A stretch of DNA of 11,970 nucleotides from CAG-841 sp963656825. Lineage in GTDB: Bacteria; Bacillota; Clostridia; Oscillospirales; CAG-272. Each line of letters opens with the position of its first letter. Positions within the stretch are counted from its first letter, which is position 1. Location of the stretch: NCBI GenBank assembly GCA_963656825.1, contig CAVKJG010000050.1:1-11970 (forward strand), in the 5' to 3' direction. Made by a program: the position numbers and the translations under genes. Positions 5,189 through 11,380 of the stretch are shown here, piece by piece. The notes beneath the pieces were generated by a model that worked only from the letters and a program-made list of their open reading frames with translations, made no database searches and was not told the DNA's origin.

Positions 5189-7342
5189 ATGGCAACCGTT
5201 ATTTTCATCAAGGAAAGCAAACAGACACCGAGTGCCATGCGCGGTTGCATCAACTATTGCGTGCAGGAGAAGAAAACCGTTGACGAAAACGGACGGCAGT
5301 ATGTCGGCGGGGTCAACTGCTTAGGAACACACGCTTATGAAGAATTTATGGCAACCAAAAATCTTTACGGCAAAGCCTGCGGCACTTACTTCTATCAGTA
5401 TGTGCAGTCATTTCTGCCGGGTGAAATTCAGTCTTATGAGGAAGCCCACCGCATTGGTCTGGAATTTGCCGGGAAGTCTTTTCCGGGATATGAGGTTTTG
5501 GTTGCCACGCATCTGGATGCACATGACGACAGCGGTATTCAGAGAGTACACAACCATTTTATTGTCAATTCGGTCAGCTTCGAGGACGGTAGGAAGATTC
5601 ACTTCACACCGAACACGCTGCAGGAACTGCGGAAGATCAGCGATGACATCTGCCGTGACCACGGTCTGTCTGTGCTGCCGCCGTCGGAGCGCAGAAACGG
5701 TCAGGGCATCGGTACGCGGGAGTACCGTGCAACGATGAGAGGTGAGGGCTGGAAGTTCGGACTGATCAATGACATTGACACTGCCATGACGCAGGCGGGC
5801 GACAGACGCGAGTTTTGTGATATCCTTGCCTCTGTCGGTTATTCCGTCACCTGGACGAATGAAAGAAAATATATCACATTCACCTGTCCGAACGGCAGAA
5901 AAGTCCGGGACAACAAATTACACGACAACAAATATACCAAGGAGAATTTAGAGTATGAATTCAGAATACGAAAACAAATTACAGAACACGCCGGCAGTCA
6001 GTCCTATGGACAAGCTGAAAGCGGCATCCAGAACAGCAGTCAAGACAATCGAGGAAACACCGTATCAGCCGATTGTTTATGCAATTCCGAAGGAGGACTG
6101 GAACGCCTTTCGGGAATGGACAAAACAGGCAGTGACCTTTCAGCCGACACTGTATCAGCAGATTGCGGAGCTGACAACCAAGGAAGAATCGCAGGTATAT
6201 ACGGACGAGATGTGGAACGAAATCCGGAATTGGGCACAGAAAGTGACCGGAAACGTGCAGAAAACAGCGGAGAGCATTGTGCCGAAAGTGCAGACGCTGT
6301 TGAATCAGAACAAGGAGCTGCTCGAACAGGATGGGAGGATGCGCGAGCAGTTTATCTCAGGTCTCGACTTGAAGGAAACCAATCGCATCAAAGAATTCAA
6401 GGATCTGCTTACGAATATGAAGCGGTGGATCATCACGATGATGGTGTCGACTGCCATCGGTTCGGCAGCTTTGTCTGCGGTGATCTGCCTTCTGATGAGA
6501 TAACAGCGTTCTTCAAAAGCGAACGGAAAGAAAGCGATCTGTCCGATGACGAACCGACCGAAACGGAAGATCTGACACAGAGAAAATACAATGATCTGCG
6601 GGAGCAGGCGGAGCTTGGCAACCTATATGCCGGGTATCGTCTCTCCCGTATTTTGTTTGATGAGGACAGTCCGTACTACGATGAGTACGACGGTGCGTAT
6701 TACCTTGAATCCTCCGCAAAGCAGGGCTATCATGTGGCACAGTATCGGCTCGGCAAGATGATTTATGCGGGTGGTTATTACCGTCGTATTCCCGAGAACG
6801 CCGAGTATTGGCTTTTGCTGTCCGCAAAGCAGAACAACCCGTATGCCGAGGCATTGCTGGGGCGATTGTACCTCACCGGAGATTTCCTGCGCCCTGACCG
6901 CAAGGCGGGCGTCGATCTTCTGTACGATGCAATACGCCACGGGAACGCTCACGCCGCCTATACGCTCGGCAAGTATTACGCCGACGGCAAGTGTCTGAAA
7001 AAAGACATTCCGAAAGCCATCGCGCTTTTGGAGCAGGCGGCGCAGATGGGCGACATTCATGCGGAGTACAGGCTCGCCAAGATCTATCTCTTTGAGTCGG
7101 ACTGTTTTGATTGGCAGAAAGCCGTGGAGTATCTGAACACGGCGGCGCACAAGGGCAATGAAAATGCCTATCGGGCATTGCAGAACATGAGCCAAAGCAC
7201 AGTGATCTCCATCACCACCGGTATTGCCGACCTGGTCGGCGATCTGTCTGCTATGTTCGATGAAAGACCGGCGGTGGAAGATTGCACTACCATGCCGGAA
7301 CAAAGAGAAAGGAAGAAATATGAGTATGAGCAGAGTTTATAG
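5189..7342 (+). CDS. MOBP-type relaxase with C-terminal Sel1 repeats
   Basis: 717 residues; GGCGGAGG lies about 10 bases before the ATG. Residues 1-250 form a Relaxase/Mobilisation nuclease domain (PF03432): an early INYCVQEKKT segment (candidate catalytic Tyr23) and the metal-binding histidines in THLDAHDD (107-114) and VHNHFIVNS (120-128). Such proteins nick oriT, attach covalently to the 5' end and pilot the strand into a recipient. Residues about 256-438 are a low-complexity Ser/Gly/Asp/Glu-rich linker that fully overlaps another gene in a different frame. From about 468 to 665 come roughly five Sel1-like helical repeats (for example YRLGKMIYAGGYY, YTLGKYYADGK, YRLAKIYLFES), usually protein-interaction surfaces. 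It follows mobC directly. Family assignment is firm; the role of the repeats is inference. Confidence 0.88.
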   Translation: MATVIFIKESKQTPSAMRGCINYCVQEKKTVDENGRQYVGGVNCLGTHAYEEFMATKNLYGKACGTYFYQYVQSFLPGEIQSYEEAHRIGLEFAGKSFPGYEVLVATHLDAHDDSGIQRVHNHFIVNSVSFEDGRKIHFTPNTLQELRKISDDICRDHGLSVLPPSERRNGQGIGTREYRATMRGEGWKFGLINDIDTAMTQAGDRREFCDILASVGYSVTWTNERKYITFTCPNGRKVRDNKLHDNKYTKENLEYEFRIRKQITEHAGSQSYGQAESGIQNSSQDNRGNTVSADCLCNSEGGLERLSGMDKTGSDLSADTVSADCGADNQGRIAGIYGRDVERNPELGTESDRKRAENSGEHCAESADAVESEQGAARTGWEDARAVYLRSRLEGNQSHQRIQGSAYEYEAVDHHDDGVDCHRFGSFVCGDLPSDEITAFFKSERKESDLSDDEPTETEDLTQRKYNDLREQAELGNLYAGYRLSRILFDEDSPYYDEYDGAYYLESSAKQGYHVAQYRLGKMIYAGGYYRRIPENAEYWLLLSAKQNNPYAEALLGRLYLTGDFLRPDRKAGVDLLYDAIRHGNAHAAYTLGKYYADGKCLKKDIPKAIALLEQAAQMGDIHAEYRLAKIYLFESDCFDWQKAVEYLNTAAHKGNENAYRALQNMSQSTVISITTGIADLVGDLSAMFDERPAVEDCTTMPEQRERKKYEYEQSL
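5955..6503 (+). CDS. Membrane-anchored mobilisation protein nested inside the relaxase gene
   Basis: This 182-residue frame lies wholly within the relaxase gene, shifted by one base. It has its own AGGAG ten bases before the ATG. The product looks like a real protein: Trp/Tyr-containing helical segments (PKEDWNAFREWTKQAV, residues 45-60), a likely coiled coil with NQNKELLEQDGRMREQF (117-133), and a clean C-terminal membrane segment (about 158-181, rich in Ile, Met, Ala and Val). The relaxase frame over the same DNA is by contrast low-complexity. ColE1-type plasmids encode mobB inside mobA in the same manner, and MobB is membrane-associated. By analogy this product may tether or assist the relaxosome at the membrane. 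I see no sequence homology to ColE1 MobB; the analogy is architectural. Confidence 0.75.
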   Translation: MNSEYENKLQNTPAVSPMDKLKAASRTAVKTIEETPYQPIVYAIPKEDWNAFREWTKQAVTFQPTLYQQIAELTTKEESQVYTDEMWNEIRNWAQKVTGNVQKTAESIVPKVQTLLNQNKELLEQDGRMREQFISGLDLKETNRIKEFKDLLTNMKRWIITMMVSTAIGSAALSAVICLLMR

Positions 7343-7421
7343 TATCACATTTTTATTATCTGAATTATTTTCTCTCGAAGGGAGGAAAATATATCTGAAA
7401 AATCCTGAAAGAACGAGGTAA
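7320..7421 (+). CDS. Small protein of unknown function (33 aa)
   Basis: ATG at 7320 overlaps the last codons of the relaxase and is preceded by AAAGGAAG at six-base spacing. The product (start MSMSRVYSITFLLSELF, then EGRKIYLKNPERTR) has a hydrophobic N-terminal half and a basic tail. Its stop is four bases before the next ATG, which fits a translationally coupled operon gene. I do not recognise a family; it may instead serve mainly to couple translation. Confidence 0.4.
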   Translation: MSMSRVYSITFLLSELFSLEGRKIYLKNPERTR

Positions 7422-7425
7422 TCGG

Positions 7426-7605
7426 ATGGGGAAAGTTATAACTGACGAAGAACGCGAAAAACGCATGGCAGAGGATATGTGGCTTAATTATTTCAATCGT
7501 TATCTGTTTGAGAGCGGTACAATCTCAGAGAAAGAATACAAGAGAATGACCGAAAAGATTGCCGCAAGAAAAGCAAAACGCTATCCTGAAAGGGACGCAA
7601 GGTGA
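7426..7605 (+). CDS. Small SHOCT-like protein (59 aa)
   Basis: The frame begins with ATG seven bases after GAGG. The product is highly charged and helical: TDEEREKRMAEDMWLNYFN, then YLFESGTISEKEYKRMTEKI, then a basic tail. The pattern of a helix followed by 'G-x-Ile-Ser/Thr-x-x-Glu-Tyr-x-x-Met' resembles the SHOCT (short C-terminal) motif found in small proteins next to recombinases in Clostridia elements. Its function is unknown; a role in oligomerisation or nucleic-acid binding, or as a helper of the recombinase, is speculation. It is the last gene of the mobilisation operon. Confidence 0.65.
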   Translation: MGKVITDEEREKRMAEDMWLNYFNRYLFESGTISEKEYKRMTEKIAARKAKRYPERDAR

Positions 7606-7638
7606 GCGGGTTCACCTCGGAGTGCTTAAAGCACTCCG
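7600..7638. repeat. Two back-to-back hairpins at the end of the mob operon
   Basis: AGGTGA/TCACCT around GCGGGT (7600-7617) includes the stop codon of the small gene. It is followed at once by a perfect 10-bp-stem palindrome, CGGAGTGCTT-A-AAGCACTCCG (7618-7638). No T-run follows (ATACATAAAG), so this is not a classical terminator. It may protect the 3' end of the mRNA, weakly terminate, or be a protein-binding site near the recombinase promoter. Confidence 0.55.
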
Positions 7639-7688
7639 ATACATAAAGATTTGCTAAAGATATTATTTGACAAATTTCGATTTCTGTA

Positions 7689-7717
7689 TTGCAATATGAG
7701 GTCGATTATGGTATAAT
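7689..7717 (+). promoter_or_regulatory. Promoter of the serine recombinase gene
   Basis: TTGCAA (7689-7694) and a perfect TATAAT (7712-7717) are spaced by 17 bases, with an extended -10 TG two bases before TATAAT. Transcription would start near 7724, about 40 bases before the recombinase ATG. A stray TTGACA at 7668-7673 has no good -10 partner. The recombinase thus appears separately expressed from the mob operon. Confidence 0.7.
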
Positions 7718-7763
7718 TCAATCAAAAGATAATGATAAAACGAATTTATGAAAGGGCGATGAT

Positions 7764-9485
7764 ATGGATATCTTAAATATCAGAGCATTATTGCGAACCA
7801 AATCAATATATGATATCCCCCTGCGGGTCACATATTACGCGCGCGTTTCTTCTGAAAGCGATGAACAGCTCAACTCACTCGACAACCAGATTGCATATTA
7901 TGAAGACTTGATTAGGAGAAACCGCGCATGGACATATGTTCCGGGTTATGTTGACGAGGGGCTTTCCGGTATCTCTACGAAGAAGAGAAAACACTTCAAT
8001 GAGATGATTGCTGATGCTAAGGAGGGTGCATTTGACCTTATTATAACAAAGGAAATTTCCCGATTTGCCCGTAATACGCTTGACTCTCTGCAATATACAA
8101 GAGAATTGCTCGGATGGGGAGTGGGTGTATTTTTTCAAAACGATAACATCAATACGCTTGACGAAGATGCAGAGCTTCGGCTTACAATTATGTCCTCCAT
8201 TGCGCAGGATGAGCTTCGCAAGCTCTCCTCGCGTGTCAAATTCGGGCATCAGCAAGCTATCAAGTCCAATGTGGTTCTTGGCAACAGCCGTATCTTCGGA
8301 TATAAAAAGGATGAAAAACGCCTTGTCATTGACGAAAGCCAGGCACCGATGGTGCGCGATTTGTTCAGGCTTTACGCGACAGGCGAATACAGCATGAAGC
8401 AACTCGAAACGCTGTTTTACGAACAGGGATACCGTAATTACAACGGCAACAAGATTGCTCATACCACAATGTCGGGTATCATATCCAATCCGAAATATAA
8501 GGGCTATTATGTAGGCAACAAGGTTCGTATTGTGGATATGTTTACAAAAAAGCAGAAGTTTTTGCCTCCCGAAGAATGGGTCATGTTTAAAGATGAAACA
8601 GGAGAAATTGTTCCCGCCATCGTATCCGAGGAATTATGGGATAAAGCAAATGAGGTATTGACCCGCAGAAGTGAGGATGTTAAAAACCGTCAGGGTATCT
8701 GCAACCACGCCAATCTCCTGACAGGAAAATTATACTGCGCCCATTGCGGTGCAGCATATTACCGCCGTGAATCCAAAAGCAAGGACGGCACGGTCAATTC
8801 CAAATGGGTCTGCTCAGGCAAGATAAACAACGGTGCTGATTCCTGCCCATCTTTCCCAATCTACGAGGATGAGATCAAACCCATCCTGTTCGAGGTATTC
8901 AGCGAAACACGGGTGGATGTGGAAGCCTTGCTTGCAAGCTACGAAGAAATGTTCCGGTCAATGGAAGCAGATGATGAAACCGCGGGACAGATGGAAGAAC
9001 AAAAGCGGATTATAGCACTTGCCGACCAAAAGAAAAATAAACTTCTCGAGCTTGTAACGACAGGTGCCATTACAACGGCAAATTTCAAATCCATGACCGC
9101 CTCCTGCGACAGGGAGACAGAGGAAGCGCAGAAAACGCTCACAGAACTTGAAGAGCAGCTATTCACAAAAGAGGAATACCGCAAGCACATCGGCGAGGTA
9201 AAAGCAAGACTCGATGCTGCTGTCCGTGACGCAAGCACAGGTATGATTACAAACGAATTTGTTGCCCAATATATTGATAAAATCATAGTCACATCAGATG
9301 GAAATGATACAGCGAAGCTTGAAATCAAGATATTTACGGGCAAAAACACGGAAAAATACCTGCAAAAGCTCAGAAAAAGAGCCTCTGCGCGAAGCGCCGA
9401 CCGGAGCCCGCAACTTGCGGGTCGTACGGGTGTCATGTCTAAGAAAATGATCGAGTCATATGAAAATTCGATCAAAACAAAGTAA
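7764..9485 (+). CDS. Large serine recombinase (integrase/excisionase of the element)
   Basis: 573 residues; AAGGG precedes the ATG. The N-terminal resolvase domain has YYARVSSESDEQLNSLDNQ (24-42) with Ser29 as the expected nucleophile, and EISRFARNTLDSL with the conserved active-site arginines. It continues into the recombinase domain (PF07508; GYKKDEKRLVIDESQAPMV, then TMSGIISNPKYKGYYVG). A zinc-ribbon follows: YCAHCGAAYYRR (about 323-334) with later Cys in WVCSG and DSCPSF. A long coiled coil (about 395-470) precedes the C-terminus. These enzymes join attP and attB through a 5'-phosphoserine link and usually need a directionality factor for excision. It is the last gene of the element before spoIIR, so an attachment site is expected close by. 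Confidence 0.93.
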   Translation: MDILNIRALLRTKSIYDIPLRVTYYARVSSESDEQLNSLDNQIAYYEDLIRRNRAWTYVPGYVDEGLSGISTKKRKHFNEMIADAKEGAFDLIITKEISRFARNTLDSLQYTRELLGWGVGVFFQNDNINTLDEDAELRLTIMSSIAQDELRKLSSRVKFGHQQAIKSNVVLGNSRIFGYKKDEKRLVIDESQAPMVRDLFRLYATGEYSMKQLETLFYEQGYRNYNGNKIAHTTMSGIISNPKYKGYYVGNKVRIVDMFTKKQKFLPPEEWVMFKDETGEIVPAIVSEELWDKANEVLTRRSEDVKNRQGICNHANLLTGKLYCAHCGAAYYRRESKSKDGTVNSKWVCSGKINNGADSCPSFPIYEDEIKPILFEVFSETRVDVEALLASYEEMFRSMEADDETAGQMEEQKRIIALADQKKNKLLELVTTGAITTANFKSMTASCDRETEEAQKTLTELEEQLFTKEEYRKHIGEVKARLDAAVRDASTGMITNEFVAQYIDKIIVTSDGNDTAKLEIKIFTGKNTEKYLQKLRKRASARSADRSPQLAGRTGVMSKKMIESYENSIKTK

Positions 9486-9520
9486 GGTTTAGTAACGCTA
9501 TAACTTTATAAAAGGAAAAG

Positions 9521-9548
9521 CTCTCCGATTTTTTTCGGAGAGTTTTTT
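9521..9548 (+). terminator. Rho-independent terminator after the recombinase gene
   Basis: CTCTCCGA (9521-9528) pairs with TCGGAGAG (9535-9542) across a six-T loop and is followed by TTTTTT. It insulates spoIIR from read-through. The element boundary is probably between 9486 and this stem, or the terminator may be a host sequence inherited from the gene that preceded spoIIR before insertion. Confidence 0.85.
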
Positions 9549-9557
9549 CTCTGAAGT

Positions 9558-9586
9558 GAATAAAGCAGAATTTAACGGCAAGAATA
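9558..9586 (+). promoter_or_regulatory. Putative sigma-F promoter of spoIIR
   Basis: GGCAAGAATA (9577-9586) fits the sigma-F -10 pattern GGnnAnAnT. GAATA (9558-9562), 14 bases upstream, fits four of the five positions of the GYWTA -35. In Bacillus, spoIIR is a forespore sigma-F gene, so the site is where it should be. Transcription would begin about 35 bases before the start codon. Confidence 0.55.
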
Positions 9587-9624
9587 TAAAAAACAAAACT
9601 ACATACAAAAGGAGAAATCTTAAA

Positions 9625-10206
9625 ATGAAATTTATAACGATATTTGCTTCTCTTGTTCTTTGTCTTTGCATGATATGTTCCTTTATTCCCTCTCAGAGCG
9701 ATATGCGCATATACACGGACACCGTAAGACTTCATGTGATCGCCGAATCGGACGACAGTGCCGACCAGCTTATAAAGCTTTCCGTAAGAGATGAGGTCGT
9801 GGAATATCTGTCAGAACTTGCAAAAGAGGCACAAAGCGCAGAAGAAACGATAAAAACAATAAATGACAACCTTGACGATATCCGCCGCGTTGCCGACAGC
9901 GCGCTTGAAAAGCTCGGCTCGGACGCAAAAACCGAGGTGGTGCTTTCAAGCGAATATTATCCTACCCGCAGCTGTGAAAATATTCGTCTTCCGGCAGGTA
10001 CTTATACCTCTCTTAAAATAAAAATAGGAGAAGCGCAGGGACATAACTGGTGGTGCGTGCTTTATCCTCAGCTTTCACACGGAAGCGCTTCGGTGGACAG
10101 TACGCTTATAAGAACGGGCTTTTCCTCCGACCAGATAGAGCTGCTTACCGGAAACGAAAAAATAAGATATAAGCTCAGATTCAAAATACTTGAACTGCTC
10201 GGATAA
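9625..10206 (+). CDS. spoIIR: Stage II sporulation protein R
   Basis: 193 residues from the ATG after AAAAGGAGAAATC; the open frame begins earlier at a GTG (9556), but this start has the ribosome site and puts a signal peptide first (hydrophobic residues about 5-20). The mature part shows the SpoIIR signature in order: VRLHVIAESDDSADQLIKL, then VRDEVVEYL, YYPTRSCENIRLPAGTY, and IGEAQGHNWWCVLYPQL. SpoIIR is secreted from the forespore into the intermembrane space, where it triggers SpoIIGA to process pro-sigma-E in the mother cell. It is slightly shorter than the B. subtilis protein. It stands alone between two terminators. Its presence marks an endospore-forming lineage. Confidence 0.93.
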   Translation: MKFITIFASLVLCLCMICSFIPSQSDMRIYTDTVRLHVIAESDDSADQLIKLSVRDEVVEYLSELAKEAQSAEETIKTINDNLDDIRRVADSALEKLGSDAKTEVVLSSEYYPTRSCENIRLPAGTYTSLKIKIGEAQGHNWWCVLYPQLSHGSASVDSTLIRTGFSSDQIELLTGNEKIRYKLRFKILELLG

Positions 10207-10247
10207 AAAACACGCGGCTTTTTTCAAAGAGCCGCGTGTTTTTAACT
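10206..10247 (+). terminator. Terminator of spoIIR
   Basis: A 14-bp stem, AAAAACACGCGGCT (10206-10219) with AGCCGCGTGTTTTT (10230-10243), overlaps the last base of the stop codon and ends in a T-rich tail. The A-rich left side makes it usable in the other direction as well. Confidence 0.88.
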
Positions 10248-10252
10248 TTTAA

Positions 10253-10281
10253 TTGATTTTTTCTTTTTCCTGTGATAAAAT
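10253..10281 (+). promoter_or_regulatory. Promoter of the XRE-family regulator gene
   Basis: TTGATT (10253-10258), 17 bases, then TAAAAT (10276-10281). The start site would be near 10288, giving a short leader with GGGGGG as the ribosome site before ATG at 10302. Confidence 0.65.
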
Positions 10282-10301
10282 ATCTTCGGGGGGGATAACG
10301 G

Positions 10302-10889
10302 ATGGAACTTGAAAAGATTGTTGCGACAAACATCACCGAGCTTCGCAAAAGCAGGCAATGGACTCAGCTCGAGCTTGCCGAAAAGCTTAATTATTCGGAT
10401 AAATCAATATCGAAATGGGAACGCGGCGACGGCATGCCCGACCTTAAAACGCTTTGCAAAATGGCTGAGCTTTTTTCCGTTTCGCTTGATTTTTTTGTTA
10501 CGGAGGGCGCTCCCGAGCAGCTGAAAAAATATTCCGCGCCGAAGGAAGAAAAGGGTTACAGACTTGTAATAGCACTGCTTACGGCAGTCGGCTTCTGGAC
10601 AGCGGCAACGGCATTTTACATATACCTTATGATATACAAAAGCATAAACGCATGGACGCTTTTTATCTGGCCTGTGCCGCTGTCGTTTGCGGTAATGTAC
10701 CGTTTCAATATGAAATGGGGCAGGAAATGGCTCGGACTTGTCTGCTCGTCGGGCTTTTGCTGGACGCTCCTTGCGGCGTTTTATCTGCAATTTTTAAGCT
10801 ATAATTTCTGGCTTTTGTTTGTTGTCGGAGCACCGATACAGGCTGCGCTCGTGCTTTGGTGGATAGTCGTCGTAAAATACAAAAAATAA
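10302..10889 (+). CDS. XRE-family DNA-binding protein with membrane domain
   Basis: 195 residues. Residues about 5-62 are a Cro/CI-type helix-turn-helix: ITELRKSRQWTQLELAEKL, then YSDKSISKWERGDGMPD, then LCKMAELFSVSLDFF. After a short charged linker come four predicted membrane segments (about 86-110, 115-134, 143-164 and 168-190). Many Firmicutes have such membrane-tethered XRE regulators; they are thought to sense membrane or envelope state, or to be regulated by location. It has its own promoter and terminator, so no partner gene is implied. The ligand and targets are unknown. Confidence 0.85.
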   Translation: MELEKIVATNITELRKSRQWTQLELAEKLNYSDKSISKWERGDGMPDLKTLCKMAELFSVSLDFFVTEGAPEQLKKYSAPKEEKGYRLVIALLTAVGFWTAATAFYIYLMIYKSINAWTLFIWPVPLSFAVMYRFNMKWGRKWLGLVCSSGFCWTLLAAFYLQFLSYNFWLLFVVGAPIQAALVLWWIVVVKYKK

Positions 10890-10934
10890 CGGATTTTTTC
10901 GCCTCAGACCGGGCTCTGCGCGAAGCAAAACAAC

Positions 10935-10966
10935 AAAAAGCACCGCCGTGGCGGTGCTTTTATTGT
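10935..10966. terminator. Bidirectional terminator between convergent genes
   Basis: AAAAGCACCGCC (10936-10947) and GGCGGTGCTTTT (10950-10961) form a strong stem with a GT loop. T-rich tails on both sides let it serve the regulator gene from the left and the transporter fragment from the right. Confidence 0.88.
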
Positions 10967-10969
10967 TTT

Positions 10970-11314
10970 TTACAGCACAAGCGCTATTACCGAAAGCGCC
11001 GCAAGTATTGTCGGCACGGATATTATCGCGCCGTATTTTACAAATTGCCCAAAGCCGAGCGTCACCTTGTAGCGTTTCAGAAGCGACATCCACATAATTC
11101 CCGCAAGCGCGCCGACGGGCGTAAGAAACGCGCCTATGTTCGAGCCCGCTATCGCGCCGTATGCGGCGGAGGTCAGAAGCTGCTTCGGAAGCGTTTCCAT
11201 AACGGGAACAAAAAGCACGCTCATGGGAATATTGTTTATCAGATTCGCCGCAAGCACGATAGTAAAACAGACAGCACATGTTCTGCTTTTCAAAGCTTGA
11301 ACACAGGCAAGCAC
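10970..11314 (-). pseudogene. C-terminal fragment of an ArsB/SLC13-like ion transporter
   Basis: The frame ends at TAA (10970-10972) and encodes about 100 residues typical of the last helices of ArsB/NhaD/CitM-type permeases: ANLINNIPMSVLFVPV, then AIAGSNIGAFLTPVGALAGIMW, then a short basic loop and a final hydrophobic helix. Family members are about 400-430 residues, so three quarters of the protein is absent. Recognisable similarity fades upstream of about 11270. The frame then crosses an inverted repeat and meets an in-frame stop just beyond 11314. The GTG at 11312-11314 is not a believable start. Either a rearrangement removed the 5' part or foreign DNA was inserted there. Substrate (arsenite, citrate, sodium or other) cannot be told from this piece. 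Confidence 0.75.
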
Positions 11315-11338
11315 ATCATAGCTGGCCTGTGTTCAGCT
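11295..11338. repeat. Inverted repeat at the break point of the transporter gene
   Basis: GAACACAGGC (11299-11308) and GCCTGTGTTC (11325-11334) are exact inverted copies 16 bases apart. With a one-base bulge the stem extends to AGCT on each side. No T-run follows in either direction, so it is not a clear terminator. Its place at the junction between the truncated transporter and the AT-rich partial gene suggests a recombination or insertion footprint, though a terminator for the gene to the right remains possible. Confidence 0.6.
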
Positions 11339-11380
11339 AATAATTGTTCAGTGTGTTTCAAATTACAGAGAATTAGATCA

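Larger units (their letters stand above)
1..9520. mobile_element. Mobilisable integrative element (left end outside window)
   Basis: The segment holds a private RNA polymerase, an oriT-like cluster, mobC, a relaxase with a nested membrane protein, two small genes and a large serine recombinase, and it abuts the host gene spoIIR. No type IV secretion gene is visible in the window, so it may be only mobilisable, or the transfer apparatus may lie further left. The right boundary is put between the recombinase stop (9485) and the terminator at 9521; no attachment core can be identified without the other end. Whether the polymerase gene is part of the same element is inferred from its adjacency. 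Confidence 0.65.

Noticed and set aside
6623..7303. 226-codon minus-strand frame
   Set aside because: Antisense shadow of the Sel1 repeats of the relaxase.
7875..8462. 195-codon minus-strand frame
   Set aside because: Antisense to the catalytic domain of the serine recombinase.
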